DNA from: Symsagittifera roscoffensis
Taxonomy: Eukaryota; Xenacoelomorpha; Acoela; Convolutidae
Direction of reading: 5' to 3'
DNA: 64,000 bases
Assembly (NCBI RefSeq): GCF_963678635.1
Contig: NC_087065.1
Coordinates: 62,770,754 to 62,834,753, forward strand
Shown here: piece by piece, positions 38,419 through 53,100 of the stretch
How the letters are laid out: each line of letters starts with the position of its first letter
Position numbering within the stretch: the stretch's first letter is position 1
The notes under the pieces: model-generated
Told to the model about the DNA's origin: nothing
The model's database searches: none
What the model saw: only the letters and a program-made list of their open reading frames with translations
Made by a program: the position numbers and the translations under genes

Positions 38419-41400
38419 CGACGTGAATGCATGTTTTGTGAAGTAGTTAGCAGACACACTGCCATCTTTTAGGTGTTTCTCGTGAATGCATGTTTTGTGA
38501 AGTAGTTGGCAGACACATTGCCACCTTTTAGGTGTTTCTCGTGAATGCATGTTTTATGAAGTAGTTAGCAGACACATTGCCACCTTTTAGGTGTTTCTCG
38601 TGAATGCATGTTTTGTGAAGTAGTTGGCAGACGTAATCCCACCTTTTAGGTGTTTCTCGTGAATGCATGTTTTGTGAAGTAGTTAGCAGACACATGGCCA
38701 CCTTTTAGGTGTTTCTCGTGAATGCATGTTTTGTGAAGTAGTTAGCAGACACATTGCCACCTTTTAGGTGTTTCTCGTGAATGCATGTTTTGTGAAGTAG
38801 TTAGCAGACACATTGCCACCTTTTAGGTGTTTCTCGTGAATGCATGTTTTGTGAAGTAGTTAGCAGACACATTGCCACTTTTTAGGTGTTTCTCGTGAAT
38901 GCATGTTTTGTGAAGTAGTTAGCAGACACATTGCCACCTTTTAGAAGTTTCTCGTGAATGTATGTTTTGTGAAGTAGTTAGCAGACACATTGCCACCTTT
39001 TAGGTGTTTCTCGTGAATGCATGTTTTGTGAAGTAGTTGGCAGACACATTGCCATCTTTTAGGTGTTTCTCGTGAATGCATGTTTTGTGAAGTAGTTAGC
39101 AGACACATTGCCACCTTTTAGGTGTTTCTCGTGAATGCATGTTTTGTGAAGTAGTTAGCAGACACATTGCCACTTTTTAGGTGTTTCTCGTGAATGCATG
39201 TTTTGTGAAGTAGTTAGCAGACACATTGCCACCTTTTAGAAGTTTCTCGTAAATGTATGTTTTGTGAAGTAGTTAGCAGACACATTGCCACCTTTTAGGT
39301 GTTTCTCGTGAATGCATGTTTTGTGAAGTAGTTGGCAGACACATTGCCATCTTTTAGGTGTTTCTCGTGAATGCATGTTTTGTGAAGTAGTTAGCAGACA
39401 CATTGCCACCTTTTAGGTTTTTCTCGTGAATGCATGTTTTGTGAAGTAGTTAGCAGACACATTGCCACCTTTTAGGTGTTTCTCGTGAATGCATGTTTTG
39501 TGAAGTAGTTAGCAGACACATTGCCACCTTTTAGGTGTTTTACGTGAATGCGTGTTTTGTGAAGTATTTAGCAGACACATTGCCACCTTTTAGATGTTTC
39601 TCGTGAATGCATGTTTCGTGAAGTAGTTAGCAGACACATTGCCACCTATTAGGTGTTTCTCGTGAATGCATGTTTTGTGAAGTAGTTAGCAGAAACATTG
39701 CCACCTTTTAGGTGTTTTACGTGAATGCATGTTTTGTGAAGTAGTTAGCAGACACATTGCCACCTTTTAGGTGTTTCTCGTGAATGCATATTTTGTGAAG
39801 TAGTTGGCAGACACATTGCCACCTTTTAGGTGTTTCTCGTGAATGCATGTTTTGTGAAATAGTTAGCAGACACATTGCCACCTCTTAGGTGTTTCTCGTG
39901 AATGCATGTTTTATGAAGTAGTTAAAGACACATTGCCACCTTTTAGGTGTTTCTCGTGAATGCATGTTTTGTGAAGTAGTTAGCACACACATTGCCACCT
40001 TTTAGGTGTTTCTCGTGAATGCATGTTTTGTGAAGTAGTTAGCAGACACATTGCCACCTTTTAGGTGTTTCTCGTGAATGCATGTTTTGTGAAGTAGTTA
40101 GCAGACACAATGCCACCTTTTAGGTGTTTTACGACGTGAATGCATGTTTTGTGAAGTAGTTAGCAGACACACTGCCATCTTTTAGGTGTTTCTCGTGAAT
40201 GCATGTTTTGTGAAGTAGTTGGCAGACACATTGCCACCTTTTAGGTGTTTCTCGTGAATGCATGTTTTATGAAGTAGTTAGCAGACACATTGCCACCTTT
40301 TAGGTGTTTCTCGTGAATGCATGTTTTGTGAAGTAGTTGGCAGACGTAATGCCACCTTTTAGGTGTTTCTCGTGAATGCATGTTTTGTGAAGTAGTTAGC
40401 AGACACATGGCCACCTTTTAGGTGTTTCTCGTGAATGCATGTTTTGTGAAGTAGTTAGCAGACACATTGCCACCTTTTAGGTGTTTCTCGTGAATGCATG
40501 TTTTGTGAAGTAGTTAGCTGACACATTGCCACCTTTTAGGTGTTTCTCGTGAATGCATGTTTTGTGAAGTAGTTAGCAGACACATTGCCACTTTTTAGGT
40601 GTTTCTCGTGAATGCATGTTTTGTGAAGTAGTTAGCAGACACATTGCCACCTTTTAGGTGTTTCTCGTGAATGTATGTTTTGTGAAGTAGTAGCAGACAC
40701 ATTGCCACCTTTTAGGTGTTTCTCGTGAATGCATGTTTTGTGAAGTAGTTGGCAGACACATTGCCATCTTTTAGGTGTTTCTCGTGAATGCATGTTTTGT
40801 GAAGTAGTTAGCAGACACATTGCCACCTTTTAGGTTTTTCTCGTGAATGCATGTTTTGTGAAGTAGTTAGCAGACACATTGCCACCTTTTAGGTGTTTTT
40901 CGTGAATGCATGTTTTGTGAAGTAGTTAGCAGACACATTGCCACCTTTTAGGTGTTTTACGTGAATGCGTGTTTTGTGAAGTAGTTAGCAGACACATTGC
41001 CACCTTTTAGATGTTTCTCGTGAATGCATGTTTCGTGAAGTAGTTAGCAGACACATTGCCACCTATTAGGTGTTTCTCGTGAATGCATGTTTTGTGAAGT
41101 AGTTAGCAGAAACATTGCCACCTTTTAGGTGTTTTACGTGAATGCATGTTTTGTGAAGTAGTTAGCAGACACATTGCCACCTTTTAGGTGTTTCTCGTGA
41201 ATGCATGTTTTGTGAAGTAGTTGGCAGACACATTGCCACCTTTTAGGTGTTTCTCGTGAATGCATGTTTTGTGAAGTAGTTAGCAGACACATTGCCACCT
41301 CTTAGGTGTTTCTCGTGAATGCATGTTTTGTGAAGTAGTTAGCAGACACATTGCCACCTTTTAGGTGTTTCTCGTGAATGCATGTTTTGTGAAATAGTTA

Positions 41401-42281
41401 GCAGACACATTGCCACCTTTTAGGTGTTTCTCGTGAATGCATGTTTTGTGAAGTAGTTAGCAGACACATTGCCACCTTTTAGGTGTTTTACGTGAATGCG
41501 TGTTTTGTGAAGTAGTTAGCAGACACATTGCCACCTTTTAGATGTTTCTCGTGAATGCATGTTTCGTGAAGTAGTTAGCAGACACATTGCCACCTATTAG
41601 GTGTTTCTCGTGAATGCATGTTTTGTGAAGTAGTTAGCAGAAACATTGCCACCTTTTAGGTGTTTTACGTGAATGCATGTTTTGTGAAGTAGTTAGCAGA
41701 CACATTGCCACCTTTTAGGTGTTTCTCGTGAATGCATGTTTTGTGAAGTAGTTGGCAGACACATTGCCACCTTTTAGGTGTTTCTCGTGAATGCATGTTT
41801 TGTGAAGTAGTTAGCAGACACATTGCCACCTCTTAGGTGTTTCTCGTGAATGCATGTTTTTTGAAGTAGTTAGCAGATACATTGCCACCTTTTAGGTGTT
41901 TCTCGTGAATGCATGTTTTGTGAAGTAGTTAGCTGCACATTGCCACCTTTTAGGTGTTTCTCGTGAATGCATGTTTTGTGAAGTAGTTAGCAGACACATT
42001 GCCATCTTTTAGGTGATTCTCGTGAATGCATGTTTTGTGAAGTAGTTAGCAGACACATTGCCACCTTTTAGGTGTTTCTCGTGAATGCATGTTTTGTGAA
42101 GTAGTTAGCAGACACATTGCCACCTTTTAGGTGTTTCTCGTGAATGCATGTTTTGTGAAGTAGTTAGTAGACACATTGCCACCTTTTAGGAGTTTCTCGT
42201 GAATGCATGTTTTGTGAAGTAGTTAGCAGACACATTGCCACCTTTTAGGTGTTTCTCGTGAATGCATGTTTTGTGAAGTAG

Positions 42282-44614
42282 TTAGCAGACACAACGCCAC
42301 CTTTTAGGTGTTTTACGACGTGAATGCATGTTTTGTGAAGTAGTTAGCAGACACATTGCCGCTTTTAGGTGTTTCTCGTGAATGCATGTTTTGTGAAGTA
42401 GTTGGCAGACACATTGCCACCTTTTAGGTGTTTCTCGTGAATGCATGTTTTGTGAAGTATTTAGCAGACACATTGCCACCTTTTAGGTGTTTCTCGTGAA
42501 TGCATGTTTTGTGAAGTAGTTAGCAGACACATTGCCACCTTTTAGGTGTTTCTCGTGAATGCATGTTTTGTGAAGTAGTAAGCAGACACATTGCCACCTT
42601 TTAGGTGTTTCTCGTGAATGCATGTTTTGTGAAGTAGTTAGCAGACACATTGCCACCTTTTAGGTGTTTCTCGTGAATGCATGTTTTGTGAAGTAGTTAG
42701 CAGACACATTGCCACCTTTTAGGTGTTTTACGTGAATGCGTGTTTTGTGAAGTAGTTAGCAGACACATTGCCACCTTTTAGGTGTTTCTCGTGAATGCAT
42801 GTTTTGTGAAGTAGTTAGCAGACACATTGCCACCTTTTAGGTGTTTCTCGTAAATGCATGTTTTGTGAAGTAGTTAGCAGACACTTTGCCATCTTTTAGG
42901 TGTTTCTCGTGAATGCATGTTTTGTGAAGTAGTTGGCAGACACATTGCCACCTTTTAGGTGTTTCTCGTGAATGCATGTTTTGTGAAGTAGTTAGCAGAC
43001 ACATTGCCACCTTTTAGGTGTTTCTCGTGAATGCATGTTTTGTGAAGTAGTTAGTAGACACATTGCCACCTTTTTATGAGTTTCTCGTGAATGCATGTTT
43101 TGTGAAGTAGTTAGCAGACACATTGCCACCTTTTAGGTGTTTCTCGTGAATGCATGTTTTGTAAAGTAGTTAGCAGACACAACGCCACCTTTTAGGTGTT
43201 TTACGACGTGAATGCATGTTTTGTGAAGTAGTTAGCAGACACATTGCCGCTTTTAGGTGTTTCTCGTGAATGCATGTTTTGTGAAGTAGTTGGCAGACAC
43301 ATTGCCACCTTTTAGGTGTTTCTCGTGAATGCATGTTTTGTGAAGTATTTAGCAGACACATTGCCACCTTTTAGGTGTTTCTCGTGAATGCATGTTTTGT
43401 GAAGTAGTTAGCAGACACATTGCCACCTTTTAGGTGTTTCTCGTGAATGCATGTTTTGTGAAGTAGTAAGCAGACACATTGCCACCTTTTAGGTGTTTCT
43501 CGTGAATGCATGTTTTGTGAAGTAGTTAGCAGACACATTGCCACCTTTTAGGTGTTTCTCGTGAATGCATGTTTTGTGAAGTAGTTAGCAGACACATTGC
43601 CACCTTTTAGGTGTTTTACGTGAATGCGTGTTTTGTGAAGTAGTTAGCAGACACATTGCCACCTTTTAGCTGTTTCTCGTGAATGCATGTTTTGTGAAGT
43701 AGTTAGCAGACACATTGCCACCTTTTAGGTGTTTCTCGTGAATGCATGATTTGTGAAGTAGTTAGCAGGAAAATTGCCACCTTTTAGGTGTTTTACGTGA
43801 ATTCATGTTTTGTGAAGTACTTAGCAGACACATTGCCACCTTTTAGGTGTTTCTCGTGAATGCATGTTTTGTGAAGTAGTTGGCAGACACATTGCCACCT
43901 TTTAGGTGTTTCTCGTGAATGCATGTTTTGTGAAGTAGTTAGCAGACACATTGCCACCTTTTAGGTGTTTCTCGTGAATGCATGTTTTGTGAAGTAGTTA
44001 GCAGACACATTGCCACCTTTTAGGTGTTTCTCGTGAATGCATGTTTTGTGAAGTAGTTAGCAGACACATTGCCACCTTTTAGGTGTTTCTCGTGAATGCA
44101 TGTTTTGTGAAGTAGTTAGCAGACACATTGCCACCTTTTAGGTGATTCTCGTGAATGCATGTTTTGTGAAGTAGTTAGCAGACACATTGCCACCTTTTAG
44201 GTGTTTCTCGTGAATGCATATTTTGTGAAGTAGTTAGCAGACACATTGCCACCTTTTAGGTGTTTCTCGTGAATGCATGTTTTGTGAAGTAGTTAGCAGA
44301 CACATTGCCACCTTTTAGGAGTTTTTCGTGAATGCATGTTTTGTGAAGTAGTTGGCAGACACATTGCCACCTTTTAGGTGTTTCTCGTGAATGCAGAATG
44401 CATGTTCGTGAAGTAGTTAGCAGACACAATGCCACCTTTTAGGTGTTTTACAACGTGAATGCATGTTTTGTGAAGTAGTTAGCAGACACATTGCCGCTTT
44501 TAGGTGTTTCTCGTGAATGCATGTTTTGTGAAGTAGTTGGCAGACACATTGCCACCTTTTAGGTGTTTCTCGTGAATGCATATTTTGTGAAGTAGTTAGC
44601 AGACACATTGACAC
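42282..44614 (+). repeat. Higher-order duplications around the ACGACGTG variant (888 bp)
   Basis: Blocks starting at 42282 and 43170 are 888 bp apart (15 monomers plus 3 nt). Over about 200 bp they translate identically on the minus strand, so they are near-identical copies. A third, slightly changed copy lies at 44417. Shared markers are ACAACGCCACC or ACAATGCCACC and the one-base-deleted TTGCCGCTTTTAGG. Confidence 0.88.
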
Positions 44615-45590
44615 CTTCTAGGTGTTTCTCGTGAATGCATGTTTTGTGAAGTAGTTAGCAGACACATTGCCACCTTTTAGGTGTTTCTCGTGAATGCATG
44701 TTTTGTGAAGTAGTAAGCAGACACATTGCCACCTTTTAGGTGTTTCTCGTGAATGCATGTTTTGTGAAGTAGTTAGCAGACACATTGCCACCTTTTAGGT
44801 GTTTCTCGTGAATGCATGTTTTGTGAAGTAGTTAGCAGACACATTGCCACCTTTTAGGTGTTTTACGTGAATGCGTGTTTTGTGAAGTAGTTAGCAGACA
44901 CATTGCCACCTTTTAGGTGTTTCTCGTGAATGCATGTTTTGTGAAGTAGTTAGCAGACACATTGCCACATTTTAGGTTTTTCTCGTGAATGCATGATTTG
45001 TGAAGTAGTTAGCAGACAAATTGCCACCTTTTAGGTGTTTTACGTGAATGCATGTTTTGTGAAGTACTTAGCAGACACATTGCCACCTTTTAGGTGTTTC
45101 TCGTGAATGCATGTTTTGAGAAGTAGTTGGCAGACACATTGCCACCTTTTAGGTGTTTCTCGTGAATGCATGTTTTGTGAAGTAGTTAGCAGACACATTG
45201 CCACCTTTTAGGTGTTTCTCGTGAATGCATGTTTTGTGAAGTAGTTAGCAGACACATTGCCACCTTTTAAGTGTTTCTCAAGAATGCATGTTTTGTGAAG
45301 TAGTTAGCAGACACATTGCCACCTTTTAGGTGTTTCTCGTGATTGCATGTTTTGTGAAGTAGTTAGCGGACACATTGCCACCTTTTAGGTGTTTCTCGTG
45401 AGTGCATGTTTTGTGAAGTTGTTAGCAGACACATTGCCACCTTTTAGGTGTTTTTCGTGAATGCGTGTTTTGTGAAGTAGTTAGCAGACACATTGCCACC
45501 TTTTAGGTGTTTCTCGTGAATGCATGTTTTGTGAAGTAGTTAGCAGACACATTGCCACCTTTTAGGTGTTTTACGTGAATGCATGTTTTC

Positions 45591-48500
45591 TGAATTATTT
45601 AGCAGACACATTGCCACCTTTAAGGTGTTTCTCGTGAATGCCTGTTTTGTGAAGTAGTTGGCAGACACATTGCCACCTTTTAGGTGTTTCTCGTAAATGC
45701 ATGTTTTGTGAAGTAGTTAGCAGACACATTGCCACCTTTTAGGTGTTTCTCGTGAATGCATGTTTTGTGAAGTAGTTAGCAGACACATTGCCACCTTTTA
45801 GGTGTTTCTCGTGAATGCATGTTTTGTGAAGTAGTTAGCAGACACATTGCCTCGTTTTAGGTGTTTCTCGTGAATGCATGTTTTGTGAAGTAGTTAGCAG
45901 ACACATTGCCACCTTTTAGGTGTTTTACGTGAATGCATGTTTTGTGAAGTAGTTAGCAGACACATTGCCACCTTTGAGGTGTTTCTCGTGAATGCATGTT
46001 TTGTGAAGTAGTTAGCAGACACATTGCCACCTTTGAGGTGTTTCTCGTGAATGCATGTTTTGTGAAGTAGTTAGCAGACACATTGCCACCTTTTAGGTGT
46101 TTCTCGTGAATGCATGTTTTGTGAAGTAGTTAGCAGACACATTGTCACCTTTTAGGTGTTTCTCGTGAATGCATGTTTTGTGAAGTAGTTAGCAGACACA
46201 TTGCCACCTTTTAGGTGTTTTACGTGAATGCGTGTTTTGTGAAGTAGTTAGCAGACACATTGCCACCTTTTAGGTGTTTCTCGTGAATGCATGTTTTGTG
46301 AAGTAGTTAGCAGACACATTGCCTCGTTTTAGGTGTTTCTCGTGAATGCATGTTTTGTGAAGTAGTTAGCAGACACATTGCCACCTTTTAGGTGTTTTAC
46401 GTGAATGCATGTTTTGTGAAGTAGTTAGCAGACACATTGCCACCTTTGAGGTGTTTCTCGTGAATGCATGTTTTGTGAAGTAGTTAGCAGACACATTGCC
46501 ACCTTTGAGGTGTTTCTCGTGAATGCATGTTTTGTGAAGTAGTTAGCAGACACATTGCCACCTTTTAGGTGTTTCTCGTGAATGCATGTTTTGTGAAGTA
46601 GTTAGCAGACACATTGTCACCTTTTAGGTGTTTCTCGTGAATGCATGTTTTGCGAAGTAGTTAGCAGACACATTGCCACCTTTTAGGTGTTTTACGTGAA
46701 TGCGTGTTTTGTGAAGTAGTTAGCAGACACATTGCCACCTTTTAGGTGTTTCTCGTGAATGCATGTTTTGTGAAGTAGTAAGCAGACACATTGCCACCTT
46801 TTAGGTGTTTCTCGTGAATGCATGTTTTGTGAAGTAGTTAGCAGACACATTGCCACCTTTTAGGTGTTTATCGTGAATGCATGTTTTGTGAAGTAGTTAG
46901 CAGACACATTGCCACCTTTTAGGTGTTTTACGTGAATGCGTGTTTTGTGAAGTAGTAAGCACACACATTGCCACCTTTTAGGTGTTTCTCGTGAATGCAT
47001 GTTTTGTGAAGTAGTTAGCAGACACATTGCCACATTTTAGGTTTTTCTCGTGAATGCATGATTTGTGAAGTAGTTAGCAGACAAATTGCCACCTTTTAGG
47101 TGTTTTACGTGAATGCATGTTTGTGAAGTACTTAGCAGACACATTGCCACCTTTTAGGTGTTTCTCGTGAATGCATGTTTTGAGAAGTAGTTGGCAGACA
47201 CATTGCCACCATTTAGGTGTTTCTCGTGAATGCATGTTTTGTGAAGTAGTTAGCAGACACATTGCCACCTTTTAGGTGTTTCTCGTGAATGCATGTTTTG
47301 TGAAGTAGTTAGCAGACACATTGCCACCTTTTAAGTGTTTCTCGTGAGTGCATGTTTTGTGAAGTAGTTAGCAGACACATTGCCACCTTTTAGGTGTTTC
47401 TCGTGATTGCATGTTTTGTGAAGTAGTTAGCAGACATATTGCCACCTTTTAGGTGTTTCTCGTGAGTGCATGTTTTGTGAAGTTGTTAGCAGACACATTG
47501 CCACCTTTTAGGTGTTTTTCGTGAATGCGTGTTTTGTGAAGTAGTTAGCAGACACATCGCCACCTTTTAGGTGTTTCTCGTGAATGCATGTTTTGTGAAG
47601 TAGTTAGCAGACACATTGCCACCTTTTAGGTGTTTTAGGTGAATGCATGTTTTCTGAATTATTTAGCAGACACATTGCCACCTTTAAGGTGTTTCTCGTG
47701 AATGCTTGTTTTGTGAAGTAGTTGGCAGAAACATTGCCACCTTTTAGGTGTTTCTCGTAAATGCATGTTTTGTGAAGTAGTTAGCAGACACATTGCCACC
47801 TTTTAGGTGTTTCTCGTGAATGCATGTTTTGTGAAGTAGTTAGCAGACACATTGCCACCTTTTAGGTGTTTCTCGTGAATGCATGTTTTGTGAAGTAGTT
47901 AGCAGACACATTGCCTCCTTTTAGGTGCTTCTCGTGAATGCATGTTTTGTGAAGTAGTTAGCAGACACATTGCCACCTTTTAGGTGTTTTACGTGAATGC
48001 ATGTTTTGTGAAGTAGTTAGCAGACACATTGCCACCTTTTAGGTGTTTTACGTGAATGCTTGTTTTGTGAAGTAGTTAGCAGACACATTGCCACCTTTTA
48101 GGTGTTTCTCGTGAATGCATGTTTTGTGAAGTAGTAAGCAGACACATTGCCACCTTTTAGGTGTTTCTCGTGAATGCATGTTTTGTGAAGTAGTTAGCAG
48201 ACACATTGCCACCTTTTAGGTGTTTATCGTGAATGCATGTTTTGTGAAGTAGTTAGCAGACACATTGCCACCTTTTAGGTGTTTTACGTGAATGCGTGTT
48301 TTGTGAAGTAGTTAGCAGACACATTGCCACCTTTTAGGTGTTTCTCGTGAATGCATGTTTTGTGAAGTAGTTAGCAGACACATTGCCACATTTTAGGTTT
48401 TTCTCGTGAATGCATGATTTGTGAAGTAGTTAGCAGACAAATTGCCACCTTTTAGGTGTTTTACGTGAATGCATGTTTTGTGAAGTACTTAGCAGACACA

Positions 48501-50138
48501 TTGCCACCTTTTAGGTGTTTCTCGTGAATGCATGTTTTGAGAAGTAGTTGGCAGACACATTGCCACCTTTTAGGTGTTTCTCGTGAATGCATGTTTTGTG
48601 AAGTAGTTAGCAGACACATTGCCACCTTTTAGGTGTTTCTCGTGAATGCATGTTTTGTGAAGTAGTTAGCAGACACATTGCCACCTTTTAAGTGTTTCTC
48701 GTGAATGCATGTTTTGTGAAGTAGTTAGCAGACACATTGCCACCTTTTAGGTGTTTCTCGTGATTGCATGTTTTGTGAAGTAGTTAGCAGACACATTGCC
48801 ACCTTTTAGGTGTTTCTCGTGAGTGCATGTTTTGTGAAGTTGTTAGCAGACACATTGCCACCTTTTAGGTGTTTTTCGTGAATGCGTGTTTTGTGAAGTA
48901 GTTAGCAGACACATCGCCACCTTTTAGGTGTTTCTCGTGAATGCATGTTTTGTGAAGTAGTTAGCAGACACATTGCCACCTTTTAGGTGTTTTACGTGAA
49001 TGCATGTTTTCTGAATTATTTAGCAGACACATTGCCACCTTTAAGGTGTTTCTCGTGAATGCTTGTTTTGTGAAGTAGTTGGCAGAAACATTGCCACCTT
49101 TTAGGTGTTTCTCGTAAATGCATGTTTTGTGAAGTAGTTAGCAGACACATTGCCACCTTTTAGGTGTTTCTCGTGAATGCATGTTTTGTGAAGTAGTTAG
49201 CAGACACATTGCCACCTTTTAGGTGTTTCTCGTGAATGCATGTTTTGTGAAGTAGTTAGCAGACACATTGCCTCCTTTTAGGTGTTTCTCGTGAATGCAT
49301 GTTTTGTGAAGTAGTTAGCAGACACATTGCCACCTTTTAGGTGTTTTACGTGAATGCATGTTTTGTGAAGTAGTTAGCAGACACATTGCCACCTTTGAGG
49401 TGTTTCTCGTGAATGCATGTTTTGTGAAGTAGTTAGCAGACACATTGCCACCTTTGAGGTGTTTCTCGTGAATGCATGTTTTGTGAAGTAGTTAGCAGAC
49501 ACATTGCCACCTTTTAGGTGTTTCTCGTGAATGCATGTTTTGTGAAGTAGTTAGCAGACACATTGTCACCTTTTAGGTGTTTCTCGTGAATGCATGTTTT
49601 GTGAAGTAGTTAGCAGACACATTGCCACCTTTTAGGTGTTTTACGTGAATGCGTGTTTTGTGAAGTAGTTAGCAGACACATTGCCACCTTTTAGGTGTTT
49701 CTCGTGAATGCATGTTTTGTGAAGTAGTTAGCAGACACATTGCCACCTTTTAGGTGTTTCTCGTGAATGCATGTTTTGTGAAGTAGTTAGCAGACACATT
49801 GCCACCTTTTAAGTGTTTCTCGTGAATGCATGTTTTGTGAAGTAGTTAGCAGACACATTGCCACCTTTTAGGTGTTTCTCGTGATTGCATGTTTTGTGAA
49901 GTAGTTAGCAGACACATTGCCACCTTTTAGGTGTTTCTCGTGAGTGCATGTTTTGTGAAGTTGTTAGCAGACACATTGCCACCTTTTAGGTGTTTTTCGT
50001 GAATGCGTGTTTTGTGAAGTAGTTAGCAGACACATCGCCACCTTTTAGGTGTTTCTCGTGAATGCATGTTTTGTGAAGTAGTTAGCAGACACATTGCCAC
50101 CTTTTAGGTGTTTTACGTGAATGCATGTTTTCTGAATT
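45591..50138 (+). repeat. Higher-order blocks carrying TTTTCTGAATTATTT
   Basis: The variant TGAATTATTT, followed by CCTTTAAGG and GCTTGTTTTG-type monomers, occurs at 45591, 47655, 49012 and 50133. The spacings are 2064 (35 monomers less one base), 1357 (exactly 23) and 1121 bp (exactly 19). Nested inside is an 8-monomer step: TTGCCTCGTTTTAG at about 45851 and 46323, 472 bp apart. Confidence 0.85.
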
Positions 50139-53100
50139 ATTTAGCAGACACATTGCCACCTTTAAGGTGTTTCTCGTGAATGCTTGTTTTGTGAAGTAGT
50201 TGGCAGAAACATTGCCACCTTTTAGGTGTTTCTCGTAAATGCATGTTTTGTGAAGTAGTTAGCAGACACATTGCCACCTTTTAGGTGTTTCTCGTGAATG
50301 CATGTTTTGTGAAGTAGTTAGCAGACACATTGCCACCTTTTAGGTGTTTCTCGTGAATGCATGTTTTGTGAAGTAGTTAGCAGACACATTGCCTCCTTTT
50401 AGGTGTTTCTCGTGAATGCATGTTTTGTGAAGTAGTTAGCAGACACATTGCCACCTTTTAGGTGTTTTACGTGAATGCATGTTTTGTGAAGTAGTTAGCA
50501 GACACATTGCCACCTTTGAGGTGTTTCTCGTGAATGCATGTTTTGTGAAGTAGTTAGCAGACACATTGCCACCTTTGAGGTGTTTCTCGTGAATGCATGT
50601 TTTGTGAAGTAGTTAGCAGACACATTGCCACCTTTTAGGTGTTTCTCGTGAATGCATGTTTTGTGAAGTAGTTAGCAGACACATTGTCACCTTTTAGGTG
50701 TTTCTCGTGAATGCATGTTTTGTGAAGTAGTTAGCAGACACATTGCCACCTTTTAGGTGTTTTACGTGAATGCGTGTTTTGTGAAGTAGTTAGCAGACAC
50801 ATTGCCACCTTTTAGGTGTTTCTCGTGAATGCATGTTTTGTGAAGTAGTTAGCAGAAACATTGCCAACTTTTAGGTGTTTTACGTGAATGCATGTTTTCT
50901 GAAGTAGTTAGCAGACACATTGCCACCTTTAAGGTGTTTCTCGTGAATGCATGTTTTGTGAAGTAGTTGGCAGACACATTGCCACCTTTTAGGTGTTTCT
51001 CGTGAATGCATGTTTTGTGAAGTAGTTAGCAGGCACATTGCCACCTTTTAGGTGTTTCTCGTGAATGCATGTTTTGTGAAGTAGTTAGCAGACACATTGC
51101 CACCTTTTAGGTGTTTCTCGTGAATGCATGTTTTGTGAAGTAGTTAGCAGACACATTGCCACCTTTTAGGTGTTTCTCGTGAATGCATGTTTTGTGAAGT
51201 AGTTAGCAGACACATTGCCACCTTTTAGGTGTTTTACGTGAATGCATGTTTTGTGAAGTAGTTAGCAGACACATTGCCACCTTTGAGGTGTTTCTCGTGA
51301 ATGCATGTTTTGTGAAGTAGTTAGCAGACACATTGCCACCTTTGAGGTGTTTCTCGTGAATGCATGTTTTGTGAAGTAGTTAGCAGACACATTGCCACCT
51401 TTTAGGTGTTTCTCGTGAATGCATGTTTTGTGAAGTAGTTAGCAGACACATTGTCACGTTTTAGGTGTTTCTCGTGAATGCATGTTTTGTGAAGTAGTTA
51501 GCAGACACATTGCCACCTTTTAGGTGTTTTACGTGAATGCGTGTACTGTGAAGTAGTTAGCAGACACATTGCCACCTTTTAGGTGTTTCTCGTGAATGCA
51601 TGTTTTGTGAAGTAGTTAGCAGACAAATTGCCACCTTTTAGGTGTTTTACGTGAATGCATGTTTTCTGAAGTAGTTAGCAGACACATTGCCACCCTTAAG
51701 GTGTTTCTCGTGAATGCATGTTTTGTGAAGTAGCTGGCAGACACATTGCCACCTTTTAGGTGCTTCTCGTGAATGCATGTTTTGTGAAATAGTTAGCAGA
51801 CACATTGCCACCTTTTAGGTGTTTCTCGTGAATGCATGTTTTGTGAAGTAGTTAGCAAACACATTGCCACCTTTTAGGCGTTTCTCGTGAATGCATGTTT
51901 TGTGAAGTAGTTAGCAGACACATTGCCACCTTTTAGGTGTTTCTCGTGAATGCATTTTTTGTGAAGTAGTTAGCAGACACACTGCCACCTTTTAATTGTT
52001 TCTCGTGAATGCATGTTTTGTGAAGTAGTTAGCAGACACATTGCCACCTTTTAGGTGTTTTTCGTGAATGCATGTTTTGTGAAGTAGTTAGCAGACACAT
52101 TGCCACCTTTTAGGTGTTTCTCGTGAATGCATGTTTTGTGAAGTAGTAAGCAGACACATTGCCACCTTTTAGGTGTTTTACGTGAATGCATGTTTTTTTT
52201 GAAGTAGTTAGCAGACACATTGCCACCTTTGAGGTGTTTCTCGTGAATGCATGTTTTGTGAAGTAGTTAGCAGACACATTGCCACCTTTTAGGTGTTTCT
52301 CGTGAATGCATGTTTTGTGAAGTAGTTAGCAGACACATTGTCACCTTTTAGGTGTTTTTCGTGAATGCATGTTTTGTGAATTAGTTAGCAGACACATTGC
52401 CACCTTTTAGGTGTTTCTCGTGAATGCATGTTTTGTGAAGTAGTTAGCAGACACATTGCCACCTTTTAGGTGTTTCTCGTGAATGCATGTTTTGTGAAGT
52501 AGTTAGCAGACACATTGCCACATTTTAGGTGTTTCTCGTGAATGCATGTTTTGTGAAGTAGTTAGCAGACACATTGCCACCTTTTAGGTGTTTCTCGTGA
52601 ATGTATGTTTTGTGAAGTAGTTAGCAGACACATTGCCACCTTTTAGGTGTTTTACGTGAATGCATGTTTTGTGAAGTAGTTAGCAGACACATTGCCCCCT
52701 TTTAGGTGTTTCTCGTTAATGCATGTTTTGTGAAGTAGTTAGCAGACACATTGCCACCTTTTAGGTGTTTTACGTGAATGCATGTTTTGTGAAGTAGTTA
52801 GCAGACACATTGCCACCTTTTAGGTGTTTTACGTGAATGCATGTTTTGTGAAGTAGTTAGCAGACACATTGCCACCTTTTAATTGTTTCTCGTGAATGCA
52901 TGTTTTGTGAAGTAGTTAGCAGACACATTGCCACCTTTTAGGTGTTTTACGTGAATGCATGTTTTGTGAAGTAGTTAGCAGACACATTGCCACCTTTTAG
53001 GTGTTTCTCGTGAATGCATGATTTGTGAAGTAGTAAGCAGACATATTGCCACCTTTTAGGTGTTTTACGTGAATGCATGTTTTTTTTGAAGTAGTTAGCA